Shown here piece after piece: positions 55,748 through 64,000 of a DNA stretch of 64,000 nucleotides (position 1 is its first letter; the number at the start of each line of letters is the position of its first letter). The position numbers were made by a program, and so were the translations under genes. Source of the stretch: Rheinheimera oceanensis (GTDB lineage: Bacteria > Pseudomonadota > Gammaproteobacteria > Enterobacterales > Alteromonadaceae); the NCBI RefSeq assembly GCF_018831085.1, contig NZ_JAGPNM010000006.1:235000-298999 (forward strand), in the 5' to 3' direction. Below the pieces are notes generated by a model. The model was not told where the DNA came from. It worked only from the letters and a program-made list of their open reading frames with translations, and ran no database searches.

Positions 55748-57853
55748 TCACTCTTCTAATGCTTTGTCTTTAATAGACAACTGAATGACTCTGTCAACCG
55801 AGGCAATGGTTTCTGGCCGGTGTGCAATAACAACCCGTGTAATATTCAGCTGTTGAATGGCTTTGCTGACATAAGATTCAGTTTTGGTATCAAGATGGCT
55901 GGTTGCCTCATCCAGAAATAGAATACGGGGTTTTCGGTATAACGCTCTGGCAAGTAGTATGCGCTGCTTCTGCCCTCCGGATAACGCAGACCCCATATCG
56001 CCAATCAGGCTGTTGTAACCCATTGGCATTTGCATGATGTCATTATGCACAGCGGCCATTTTCGCACATGTTTCTACCCAGGCCATGTCGATGTTGTCTT
56101 CAAAAAAACCTATGTTGTCACGAATACTGCCAGACAGAAGCTGATCATCCTGCATCACAGCAGCTATCTGCCGCCGATAATTGCTTATTCCCATGTGCTC
56201 CAGCGCAACGCCATCAATCTGAATACTGCCACTGGCGGGCTGTAATAAACCCAGCATGACCTTCATCAAGGTTGTTTTGCCACAGCCGGACGGGCCAACC
56301 AGAGCTACCGACTCGCCTGACTTTATGCTGATATTAGTATTTTGCAGCACAGGGCGGGTAACGTCGCTGTAGGAAAATGAGATGTTTTTTAACTCTATCT
56401 GGCCCCCTATCTGATGCTGCCTTTCCTGTGGGGGATGAAGCTGCTCTTTGGCTGACATCGCGATATCACCAATACGCTCAAAGTGCAGGCTTAACATGCG
56501 GAACTGAATCAACTTATCTATCAGCCGGGCCATCCGATCCATAAACTGGGTTTTATATGCCATAAAAGCGAATAACATACCGGTACTAAAACCGCCGGCA
56601 AGTACTAAACGGGCAGCCAGATAAACCACCAGAATATTTTCCAGCCCAAACAACAGGCGGTTTACAGCCTGATAAGAAATATTAAAAATGCCAAGATTAA
56701 TAGATTTATTGGTGAAGTTAATATAGTGGTTTTGCCAAAGCCCTTCACGTTTGGCTTCAGAGCCAAACAGCTTAATAGTCTGCATTGCTCTGACGGTTTC
56801 CATAAAGTTCGATTGCTCGTTAGCACGGGCCAATATCTCCTGCTCGGATACCATACGCAATGAACGGTACATGGCCAGCCGGAACAACGCATATAAGAGC
56901 ACAGCGACCACCACCACTGCAGTAAGCGAAGGACTGTAAATCAGGATTACCACCAGAATAGCAGACGCCATCAAGCCATCGATTAGTGTTTCAATAACGC
57001 CTGTCGTTAATAGCTCCCGTACTTGCTGCAGCGAACCAAATCGGGAAACAACGTCCCCCATATGCCGTTTTTCAAAATAATTTAGTGGCAAACGAATAAG
57101 GTGATGAAACAGGTTGCCGGCCATCTGTATGCTAAGCTGACTGCCAAAATGCAGTAGTACAAAACTGCGGGCAATAGTTGTGGCTATTTCAAATAGCAAC
57201 ACCATACTAAAACCAATGGCCAGCACCAGCAATAAGCTTGTATCGCGGGTCAGGATGACATCATCAATAACCAGCTGCATATAGTAAGGGGCAATTAAGG
57301 TGAATACCTGTAGTAAAATAGAAAACACAAAAAGCAGCGTTAGCGAGCGTTTCAGGCCAGTGATTTTTGACCAAAAGTTAGATAAACCAAGCCTGGATTG
57401 GCCTTCTTTCAAAGAAAAATTATTAGTAGGGATCAGCTCAAGCGCAATACCGGTGAAATGCTTTGCAACTTCCGACATAGGCATCTTACAGGAACCGCTT
57501 GCCGGATCGTGTATATAGCACATATCGCCACTGACTTTCTTTAACACAACGAAATGGTTTAGATCCCAATGTAGAATGCATGGTGTTTTTAACGCTGGCA
57601 ACCCCTCCATTTCTATGCGTAATGGCCTTGCTGAAAGCTCCAACCTTTCAGCAAAATTCATCAGGTCCAGTAGGGTACAGCCCTCGATAGACAACGAAAA
57701 TTTGTGTCTGAGCTCATTTAAACTGGTGTGATACCCGTGATATCCGGCCACCATGGCCATACAAACAAGACCACATTCAGCCGCTTCTGTCTGATACATT
57801 ACGGGTAGTGAATTTTTATGCCAAAATGTTAACTTTTGCATGGCTGCCTGCAT
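55748..57853 (-). CDS. C39-peptidase ABC exporter (PCAT) of the lanthipeptide cluster
   Basis: 701-residue bifunctional leader peptidase and exporter of the CvaB/RaxB/LanT type. The N-terminal C39 domain (about 10-140) has Gln21, Cys27 (YQTEAAECGL), His100 and Asp116 (HDPASG). Six membrane helices (about 165-440) follow. The ATPase has Walker A GPSGCGKTT, signature LSGGQKQR, Walker B ILFLDEAT and H-loop AHRPET. It should cut after the GG of the precursor leader while exporting it through the HlyD adaptor. The ATG overlaps the adaptor stop by one base (TAATG). Confidence 0.95.
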   Translation of the reverse strand: MQAAMQKLTFWHKNSLPVMYQTEAAECGLVCMAMVAGYHGYHTSLNELRHKFSLSIEGCTLLDLMNFAERLELSARPLRIEMEGLPALKTPCILHWDLNHFVVLKKVSGDMCYIHDPASGSCKMPMSEVAKHFTGIALELIPTNNFSLKEGQSRLGLSNFWSKITGLKRSLTLLFVFSILLQVFTLIAPYYMQLVIDDVILTRDTSLLLVLAIGFSMVLLFEIATTIARSFVLLHFGSQLSIQMAGNLFHHLIRLPLNYFEKRHMGDVVSRFGSLQQVRELLTTGVIETLIDGLMASAILVVILIYSPSLTAVVVVAVLLYALFRLAMYRSLRMVSEQEILARANEQSNFMETVRAMQTIKLFGSEAKREGLWQNHYINFTNKSINLGIFNISYQAVNRLLFGLENILVVYLAARLVLAGGFSTGMLFAFMAYKTQFMDRMARLIDKLIQFRMLSLHFERIGDIAMSAKEQLHPPQERQHQIGGQIELKNISFSYSDVTRPVLQNTNISIKSGESVALVGPSGCGKTTLMKVMLGLLQPASGSIQIDGVALEHMGISNYRRQIAAVMQDDQLLSGSIRDNIGFFEDNIDMAWVETCAKMAAVHNDIMQMPMGYNSLIGDMGSALSGGQKQRILLARALYRKPRILFLDEATSHLDTKTESYVSKAIQQLNITRVVIAHRPETIASVDRVIQLSIKDKALEE

Positions 57854-59094
57854 TACAAACGTCCTTTCAGGCTGAAAATAGGATCAAATAACCAACGTAT
57901 AAGGCTGCGTTGCTCTGTCACGATATCGGCATCTAATGCCATGCCTGCCCGCAGAGATAGTTCACGGTTGTAGGCATAGATAAACTGCTGCTGTAAACCT
58001 ATGCGCACCCGGTACGCAGGTTCTTCCAGAACCAATGCTGGCACTTCATCCGGCATAATCACAGTACGGCTGATTTCCAGTACTGTACCTTCATGCACTC
58101 CAAAGCGTTCATAAGGAAAGGCATGAAAACGAATACGGGCTTGTTGCCCACTTTCAATAAATGCAATAGCCCGGGTCGGCACATAAACAACGGCTTCCAG
58201 TTTCGTATCGTCAGGTAAAATGCTCAATGCCACACTGCCTGCAGCAAGATGCTGGCCCGGCTTTATCAGAATACCAGTTACCGTTCCGGCTACAGGTGCT
58301 GTGATTAATGTCGATTGCTCATGCTGCAAGCGCGTAAGTTGATTACGCAACTCAGCAATCTGATTGTCGAGTTGACTCTGGGATGCGTTAAAATCTAACG
58401 GCTGTTGTTGCTGTTCGCTAAGCTGCTGTTGCAGTTGCTCTTCTAACACCAATTGCTGATTAACTAACGCCTGCTCCTGCTGCTGTAACGACAACAGAGT
58501 ATCTTGCTGCCGGCTTAACTCAATATTGGAGATATACCCTGTGCCGGAAAGCTGGGAGATCTGACTAACCAGATAGTCATTTAACTCCAGCCGTTTCTGA
58601 AAGGTCGCATACTGTGTTTGTAATTGTTCCTGCTGTTTCTTCAGGTTGTCTATCCGTGCTGCTGTTTCTTTTAAGCGCAGCTGATACTTCTGCTCTTCCT
58701 GTAATTTCTGCCGCTGTAAGTTGGTTAGTATGATACTCAATTCTTTGCCTAATGCCGCATTTAGCTCAGTCTGCGCTGCTGAATAGTGATTCATTGTCAG
58801 TTGCAACAAAGCTTGTCCGGCTTCAACCCGCTCACCTTCTGTAATAAGAAATTGTTGCACAGTACCAGGCTGGTTGGCTTGCACCCGTATAATTCCCTGT
58901 TCAGGCTGTAATATGCCAAAAACCACTTCTTTTCGTTTATAGCTACCTGTAATCAAAAACAGCAGGCTAATAATCAAAATAAAGCTGATTAATGCCGCAA
59001 GTAACGTAAACGTTGGAGGTTGGGTTAAATTGACCTCCCCCTGAAGGCGGGACTGTCTGGCATCTAAAACCTGCTGACGGAAAAGTGATTTCAT
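57853..59094 (-). CDS. HlyD-family periplasmic adaptor of the lanthipeptide exporter
   Basis: 413 residues: one membrane helix at about 31-50, first lipoyl half (GIIRVQANQPGTVQQFLITEGERVEAGQALLQL), a long Gln-rich coiled coil (about 115-260), second lipoyl half (ITAPVAGTVTGILIKPGQHLAAG) and a beta-barrel domain. It resembles CvaA/RaxA adaptors that link a PCAT to TolC in Gram-negatives. No TolC homologue is in the window, so the housekeeping one is probably used. Confidence 0.93.
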   Translation of the reverse strand: MKSLFRQQVLDARQSRLQGEVNLTQPPTFTLLAALISFILIISLLFLITGSYKRKEVVFGILQPEQGIIRVQANQPGTVQQFLITEGERVEAGQALLQLTMNHYSAAQTELNAALGKELSIILTNLQRQKLQEEQKYQLRLKETAARIDNLKKQQEQLQTQYATFQKRLELNDYLVSQISQLSGTGYISNIELSRQQDTLLSLQQQEQALVNQQLVLEEQLQQQLSEQQQQPLDFNASQSQLDNQIAELRNQLTRLQHEQSTLITAPVAGTVTGILIKPGQHLAAGSVALSILPDDTKLEAVVYVPTRAIAFIESGQQARIRFHAFPYERFGVHEGTVLEISRTVIMPDEVPALVLEEPAYRVRIGLQQQFIYAYNRELSLRAGMALDADIVTEQRSLIRWLFDPIFSLKGRL

Positions 59095-59120
59095 CTATGG
59101 CATGGACCCGGAATATGAGC

Positions 59121-62100
59121 TCAATTGTGATTTATTTGTTTTTTCGAGCTCTCAGAAAGATAACGCTTTCTTAGGAAATCGTAAATAACAAACTCCTGCT
59201 CACGGCCATAAGCTTTGAAAACACGGTTGTTGAGCATATGTAGTAAAGACGCCAGTAGTGTATCGAGGCTGCAGGTAAGGCTATCAGTCTGTTGCAGTTG
59301 TTTTATTTGCTCTGCAACAGGCATTAGCATCTGCATGTAGCGTTGGCGCAGTTCTGACAACTGCTTTGTCAGTTGGGTATGATTGCTGTCAGGCTGGTTA
59401 GCGGCAAAATCTTGTCTGATATAGTGAGCTTGCTCACGGTATTTTTTCCCTAATTGATTGCGTAAATAAGTATGCTCCTGAAACTCTTGTCCAAACTTAT
59501 GTCTTAGTTCACTTATAAGCTTTAGTTTTTCGGGGAGGCTGTAACCAAACCCCTCCTGTAACGCATCAGACAACTGCAATGCCAGACGCCATCTTACAGA
59601 TTCACCATACTCAGAGATTAGTTCAAGCCCCTGTAATATAATATCGCTGTCTGCCATAAAAATATGTTCTGCAAATACAATACCTTGCTCGCCTCCATAG
59701 CGCTCAATCTCCCGCTCATAAGTAAACAGCTCCAGCCGATGCAATTTATTACAGCTTAACCATCCGGACAGAGACTGTTGCAGCTGAGGCAGTAGCTGGC
59801 TGTATAGTTTTTCAGGATTACCATAAAACCGCAGGCGAATATGCCAGTCAGGATCCGCATAACGTATAAAAAACCACTGTTCGAAGCTTTGCTGTACGCG
59901 CATCTTTTCAATTAACGGTTTTATATCTTCCAGCAGCATTTGTTCAACAGTGCTGTTAGCAGCATATAATTTAATACTCAGCCACTTTGAACCAGGCTGA
60001 AAACGACGCACAGTTGTGGAGTTGAGTTGTGCTTGTGGGTTCTGGTGTAGTACCTGTTCCGCAACTGCAGCATTATTAACTAACGGAACAATAATCTCAT
60101 GAGCAAAAGAGCCTTCGTCGTTGCTGACATAGCTCTGATATTGCATGACCAGCGACTCCTTTAACAATACATACCTTTGGTGCTGGGTTTCCGCTAACAA
60201 CAGATTGACCATAAAAGGATTGTGCAAATCTAAAGTAAGAACGTTGTCTGCAACGGCATAACAGACATAACGTTTAATCTGATATTTTTCACACAACTGG
60301 TCCCACGCTTCAGCCTGCCATGCTTCATGCTGTACTAACGCCGCCAGCATGTCACGCTTAACCCGCCAGTGAGTTTCATGCAGAATAACGTTGTCAATTT
60401 GTACGCGGGGCACATATTCCATCTGGTTGAAGGATGCAGGCATAACAAAATGAGGTAGTTCAGCTTGTTGGTGCTGAAGCATACAGAGAAAGCGGTAAAT
60501 ACCAAGAGCATGGGATGAGTAATTATGTGCAGAGGTCAGGCGGGGAACCACCTGCTTGTTCAGCCTTTTAGACCACAACTTTACCTGGCCGCTTTCGATA
60601 AATACAAACAGATCGCTGACAGCAATTTGTTTGCTTTCATCAAGAGTGGTATCAGCCAGAAATACAATTTCATAGTCACGCAATGATGGCCTTGAAATAA
60701 CATTACCCGGGCGGCCGTCCGGCATATGCACCACTTCGGCAAATATGGCCCCCGGTGACAGGCTTTCCTCTTGCTTCAGGTATTGCCTTACCCGGCCAAG
60801 TAATTGCTCATCAAGGTGGCAAAAGCGCCCCAGCATATTTGCGCCAGATGGCCCGGATAAACCATGCAGATGAACTAACAGCTGGTTATTCTCATCCTGA
60901 TACAGCGAAATATTCATTGCGAATGAAGCGGGAAGTTGTTTGAATATTATGCTTTTATCACGCTCTTTTAGTAACACCTCTGATTTCAACTGCAGAGTTG
61001 AAGCATTGTTTTTAAATGGCATTTCCCGTAACAAAAGCTGCTCAAGCTTACTGACTTGATTACCCTTGTCTGTGCCAAGTGAGGCAGTAATATTCAGGCC
61101 TGCCAGCAAAGGTGACTCATAGCCTGTGTCCGACGAAAAAGAAATCCCTGCTTCGTCATCTAATATCTGTAACAGTGGCACAAACTGACCTTCATACCGT
61201 TGATTAAATTGCCGGATAAAAGCATCAAAATGCCCTTTTTTTTCAGATACTGTGGTTTTTAAAGCCAGAATTGTTTGCTGTAAGGTGTTTAAAAGAGAAG
61301 TGTCGATCTCAGCGTACGCCATTGTTCGCCAGGTATCACTCTGAAACAGTTTGTTTTCAGAGACTTTATAAGGCAGTTCCTTCAGTGCGTGATACATCAC
61401 CCGGTATTCATCGGGTGTGCAGGCGTTGAGGCGATCATAGATTTGCAGATCTGCCAGTATTTTCTCCAGCGCCTGTGCTGTTTGCTGCGCTCCGGCCTGT
61501 TTCAGAGAGGTAACAAATGATTCTCCGGTATTACCAGATGTAAGAGGCAGTTTAAGCTCGGGAATAAGCACTTGTTCCTGAAAAAGTTGCTGCAGGTAAT
61601 GTTCGATATCTGAGATATTTGCTTCCGGATACTGTTCCGAAAACTTCTGTACCAACAGCGCTTTCTTTTCCCCTTTTGCGGCCAGTTTCAGCACAGTATC
61701 AAGATACTCATCCTGCTCAACCGCACTAAGCCGGTACTGACGTTTATCTGCAGACTGATAAGGTTCGATATAGTGGTAAGTATGGCCCAGCAAATAAAGT
61801 GTTGCGTTCGGCTTGTAAGAACACTGCGCTATTTCGGCCGGATTCTGTGCCAAATCCTGCTGGATAGTTCCCAGATAAAACATGTCCAGCCGGGTCTTAC
61901 GTTGCTCAGCAGCCAGTGGGGCAGGTTTAAGCCTGGTGTTTTCATCAAAATTGCCTGCAGCTACCCCAGCAAATAAACCAAAAGGCGTTGCTCTGCTCCC
62001 CATGCGTATAAGGTATTTAAGCAAAGCATAAGTGACTTTCACACCTGATTTACTGTCAGGTTTAGCATGCCAGAGTGCTAAACGTTCCAATAACGACGGG

Positions 62101-62264
62101 CTGGCCAGATAAAGTGCTTCTTTCACTCCGGGTGATGCCAGCCAGCCGGATAAATAATCCCGAAGTTCTGCTTCTGAAGCAGGGAGATCTTTGACTATTC
62201 TGCAGCTAAGTCGCGGAACACGGATAACAAAAAAATCGGCTTCTAATTTCGCAGTACTGGCCAT
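59121..62264 (-). CDS. lanB: Class I lanthipeptide dehydratase LanB (full length)
   Basis: 1047 residues, the size of a complete LanB with both modules on one chain. The N-terminal glutamylation domain includes the hallmark R91-ATPFGLFAG. The C-terminal elimination domain (from about 760, WLSIKLYAANSTVEQMLLEDIKPLI, then QWFFIRYADPDWHIRLRF) is the SpaB_C/thiopeptide-type module. Family enzymes use Glu-tRNA to dehydrate Ser and Thr of the precursor to Dha and Dhb. Spacing is 25 bases from lanC and 26 to the adaptor gene. Confidence 0.95.
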   Translation of the reverse strand: MASTAKLEADFFVIRVPRLSCRIVKDLPASEAELRDYLSGWLASPGVKEALYLASPSLLERLALWHAKPDSKSGVKVTYALLKYLIRMGSRATPFGLFAGVAAGNFDENTRLKPAPLAAEQRKTRLDMFYLGTIQQDLAQNPAEIAQCSYKPNATLYLLGHTYHYIEPYQSADKRQYRLSAVEQDEYLDTVLKLAAKGEKKALLVQKFSEQYPEANISDIEHYLQQLFQEQVLIPELKLPLTSGNTGESFVTSLKQAGAQQTAQALEKILADLQIYDRLNACTPDEYRVMYHALKELPYKVSENKLFQSDTWRTMAYAEIDTSLLNTLQQTILALKTTVSEKKGHFDAFIRQFNQRYEGQFVPLLQILDDEAGISFSSDTGYESPLLAGLNITASLGTDKGNQVSKLEQLLLREMPFKNNASTLQLKSEVLLKERDKSIIFKQLPASFAMNISLYQDENNQLLVHLHGLSGPSGANMLGRFCHLDEQLLGRVRQYLKQEESLSPGAIFAEVVHMPDGRPGNVISRPSLRDYEIVFLADTTLDESKQIAVSDLFVFIESGQVKLWSKRLNKQVVPRLTSAHNYSSHALGIYRFLCMLQHQQAELPHFVMPASFNQMEYVPRVQIDNVILHETHWRVKRDMLAALVQHEAWQAEAWDQLCEKYQIKRYVCYAVADNVLTLDLHNPFMVNLLLAETQHQRYVLLKESLVMQYQSYVSNDEGSFAHEIIVPLVNNAAVAEQVLHQNPQAQLNSTTVRRFQPGSKWLSIKLYAANSTVEQMLLEDIKPLIEKMRVQQSFEQWFFIRYADPDWHIRLRFYGNPEKLYSQLLPQLQQSLSGWLSCNKLHRLELFTYEREIERYGGEQGIVFAEHIFMADSDIILQGLELISEYGESVRWRLALQLSDALQEGFGYSLPEKLKLISELRHKFGQEFQEHTYLRNQLGKKYREQAHYIRQDFAANQPDSNHTQLTKQLSELRQRYMQMLMPVAEQIKQLQQTDSLTCSLDTLLASLLHMLNNRVFKAYGREQEFVIYDFLRKRYLSESSKKQINHN

Positions 62265-62289
62265 TAAACACCTGTATTTCTATTATTAT

Positions 62290-63501
62290 TTATTGCAACA
62301 GTAGGGCTTCTGTCCAATCAGCTTTTTGTCCCAGAGCAGTCAGTAAATACAAACCGATTCCGGCATAACCATTCAATAAAGAGGTATCCTCCAGATAAGT
62401 GGGTTGCCCTTCGTCTTCCCCAAGCCGGTAAAAACCTTTCAGACCCTGAGTTCGATATAACATTAAGAGTTCGTTATGCCAGAATTGCTCAGCCAGTTTT
62501 ATCTGAGGATCTGGGCAATATTCTGATAACAGGCGAAAGCTAAGTGCTAAACCAGCTATACCGTGGCAGATAGCCGCGTCCTGAACAAAACTTTGTTCGT
62601 ATGTTCTGTGACTGGCATGCAGGCAAATTTCAGTCGCAGCACAGATAAGGTCATCCCTTTGCAGCAATTTCCCTGCACGAAATAATGTCAGAGCAATTGT
62701 CAGGTCTCCGTAACACCACCCCAACCGGGATGTTGATGGTTTCTCTGCAACATTACCAAAGTAACAACCATATTTTTCCAGGTCCTGACGTTGTCTCAAT
62801 AGCCAATTACATCCGGCATTCAGAAGTTGCCTGGCTTTTTCTTTTTGCCGGGTTAATCCGTCATGTAAAGCAATTAAAGCGGCTAAGACAGCCGGAACCC
62901 CATGAGCCAATCCCAGATTAAACTCAGGGTTGTTATTATCTTTATTGAAACGATAGATTGAAGACGGAGGCGTGTTCCAGGCACAAGATGATTCATCCAT
63001 AAAATGCGCTTGCCTGTGCAAAACTGAGATCAGTAACTCACTGCAATTAAGTGCCTGCTGACAACGATTTCTTCTGGCCAGATATGCTGCAATACCACTC
63101 ACTCCAAGTACATATTCGATATCTGTACTATCTGAAACCTGTTGCAGATACTGTTGTACAAGAATATCAGTGTTCTGGTTAAACTCCGGCTGATAGCTGT
63201 CGGCCTGATCCTGCAAAAAGGTTTCATATAACCAGGCAATACCAGTTATACCAAGACCAAAAGACATGCCAAAGGGCTTGGTGTGATCGACCGTTTCCAT
63301 TTCCGACAGACGCTTATTAAATAACGATTCAGATACCTGCTCTGGCAAGAATTTGCCTGCATGCCATAAAAATAACAGATGCCCGCTAAGCCCAGTTAAC
63401 AGGCCAGAACTGAGGGCTTTTTCCGGTATATTTTGTATTTCGTTGATCAGTTCCCTGACAATACTCTCTGCTTCATCAGTCACACTGCTTTGTTGCATCA
63501 T
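62290..63501 (-). CDS. lanC: Lanthionine cyclase LanC
   Basis: 403 residues with the LanC alpha-toroid repeats. Zn ligands are Cys263 (GWCYGD) and Cys312-His313 (ICHGIAG). The active-site His200 is in NLGLAHGVPAVL. These align with Cys284, Cys330-His331 and His212 of NisC. Final motif LLNGYAGIGLYLL. It adds precursor Cys thiols to Dha/Dhb to form lanthionine rings. It follows the precursor gene after a terminator-like hairpin. Confidence 0.95.
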   Translation of the reverse strand: MMQQSSVTDEAESIVRELINEIQNIPEKALSSGLLTGLSGHLLFLWHAGKFLPEQVSESLFNKRLSEMETVDHTKPFGMSFGLGITGIAWLYETFLQDQADSYQPEFNQNTDILVQQYLQQVSDSTDIEYVLGVSGIAAYLARRNRCQQALNCSELLISVLHRQAHFMDESSCAWNTPPSSIYRFNKDNNNPEFNLGLAHGVPAVLAALIALHDGLTRQKEKARQLLNAGCNWLLRQRQDLEKYGCYFGNVAEKPSTSRLGWCYGDLTIALTLFRAGKLLQRDDLICAATEICLHASHRTYEQSFVQDAAICHGIAGLALSFRLLSEYCPDPQIKLAEQFWHNELLMLYRTQGLKGFYRLGEDEGQPTYLEDTSLLNGYAGIGLYLLTALGQKADWTEALLLQ

Positions 63502-63565
63502 TTTCCTTAAATGTTTTTAGCCAATGTGTGGCTTCAAAAATATAACTATCTGAAAAATTCTTTGT

Positions 63566-63593
63566 AAAAAGGCAGGGAGGTACTCCCCCTGCC
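63566..63593 (-). terminator. Terminator-like hairpin between precursor and lanC
   Basis: On the minus strand GGCAGGG and CCCTGCC (63571-63593, stem extended by GG/CC pairs) are followed by TTTTT (63566-63570). It is placed to give abundant precursor mRNA and lower read-through into the enzyme genes. Confidence 0.7.
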
Positions 63594-63615
63594 TGCAGAG
63601 GTAAAAAGTGTCAGA

Positions 63616-63816
63616 TTAAGGAATTTGACAACAAGGGCTAGTCATGCCTGTTGGGTCAGAAATACGACAGCCTGGTCTGTTTGGACTGTCCACAGATGGC
63701 TGCGGGCACCACTCTGTTACTGCACCACCACCAACCTGAGGGGTAAGCTCATTTGGCAGAACTTCAGCATCTTGCGATAAGTTCACTAGTTGTTTTTTGT
63801 TTAATTCAAATTTCAT
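63616..63816 (-). CDS. lanA: Lanthipeptide precursor peptide LanA
   Basis: 66 residues, with AGGAA seven bases before the ATG. The leader (1-30 or 31) begins MKFELNKKQLVNLS, similar to the F-x-L-x-K leader motif of class I lanthipeptides, and ends in VGGG, a double-Gly site for the C39 exporter. The core of 35-36 residues starts AVTEWCPQPSVDS and ends GMTSPCCQIP. It has four Cys (37, 50, 62, 63) and seven Ser/Thr (34, 41, 44, 53, 56, 59, 60). Possible rings include Thr34-Cys37 and Ser44-Cys50; the final CC pair with Thr59/Ser60 would give overlapping rings. Ring pattern cannot be known from sequence. Confidence 0.88.
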   Translation of the reverse strand: MKFELNKKQLVNLSQDAEVLPNELTPQVGGGAVTEWCPQPSVDSPNRPGCRISDPTGMTSPCCQIP

Positions 63817-63887
63817 TTTATATTCCTTTAGTTTTCGCCATAAACGAAAGTTATAATAATATTTCTTTCGATTTTAGCAGTTTCTTT

Positions 63888-63923
63888 TTAGGGAATTTGA
63901 CAACACCTAAGCGTCGAACCTGA
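63888..63923 (-). pseudogene. 3' remnant of a second lanthipeptide precursor gene
   Basis: Read on the minus strand, the last 11 codons before a TAA give SGSTLRCCQIP, to compare with TGMTSPCCQIP at the end of LanA: six identical positions (G, T, C, C, Q, I, P being seven if both G and T columns are counted). The DNA for CCQIP and stop is identical at 17 of 18 bases. The reading frame is cut at 63923, exactly where a GTAAGCG element end begins. The upstream codons beyond that contain a stop and are unrelated. Confidence 0.7.
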
Positions 63924-64000
63924 GTAAGCGTCCATTTTAGGACGTATTGACGCCTTATAGATTTCGGCCAAGCATCCTGGCTAGATGTCTTTCATGATCT
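63924..64000. mobile_element. Partial insertion element, IS66-like terminus
   Basis: The sequence starting GTAAGCGTCCATTTTAGG abuts the truncated precursor. IS66-family elements have inverted repeats that begin GTAA. Only 77 bases lie in the window, with no coding feature, so family assignment is tentative. Confidence 0.45.

Noticed and set aside
63817..63887. A promoter for lanA directly upstream of its ribosome site
   Set aside because: Several AT-rich -10-like hexamers exist but none has a matching -35 at 16-18 bases, so no promoter is claimed.

Overview
The window looks like chromosome of an aquatic gammaproteobacterium of the Alteromonadales/Chromatiales type; Rheinheimera is my best guess, inferred from gene content and not proven. 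Supporting features are a leuABCD operon behind a Leu-rich leader peptide, a glrK-qseG-glrR (QseE/G/F) locus with a sigma-54 promoter, many TonB-dependent receptors, an outer-membrane maltodextrin-use locus, and the PA2778/PA2779 pair.

Layout. 1-2.2 kb: class D beta-lactamase, a gamma-glutamylcyclotransferase-like protein and a DUF6152/DUF6644 pair. 2.26-5.88 kb: a four-cassette integron array with no integrase (CALIN-like). Each cassette's terminal 7-mer is complementary to its own attC start. The fourth attC is split by an IS110-family (IS1111-type) insertion sequence whose transposase is frameshifted. 6.1-11.4 kb: leuABCD with attenuator and promoter, then tRNA-Leu(TAA). 11.4-24.3 kb: a Phd/ParE-type toxin-antitoxin pair, PA2778/PA2779, AraC/SDR, an adenosine-deaminase-like enzyme, the GlrR/sigma-54 locus with a structured RNA and a small membrane protein, thioesterases, a MITE-like repeat and ggt. 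24.3-32.6 kb: a 2OG-Fe(II) oxygenase, two iron-type TonB receptors (one with a clear Fur box), elaA, and phoX behind six 11-bp-phased PhoB half-sites. 32.6-39.1 kb: a coupled operon of PstS-like protein, outer-membrane barrel and GGDEF-EAL enzyme, then rhlE and a solute-binding protein.

39.1-55.6 kb is a starch/maltodextrin regulon: lipoprotein pullulanase, periplasmic amylase, MalQ, two large TonB receptors, a flavin-dependent tryptophan-halogenase-like protein and a short AraC protein. Three TACGTA-centred palindromes lie in its divergent promoter regions, suggesting one LacI-type regulator encoded elsewhere.

55.7-64 kb is a Gram-negative class I lanthipeptide cluster, all on the minus strand: a 66-residue double-Gly precursor with four Cys, LanC, a full-length LanB, an HlyD-family adaptor and a C39-peptidase ABC exporter. 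The last 120 bases hold the 3' end of a second precursor gene (ending SGSTLRCCQIP). It is cut exactly where a sequence starting GTAAGCG, like an IS66-family terminus, begins. The lanthipeptide cluster, the disrupted second precursor and the integrase-less array with its attC-seeking IS are the most novel parts of the window.
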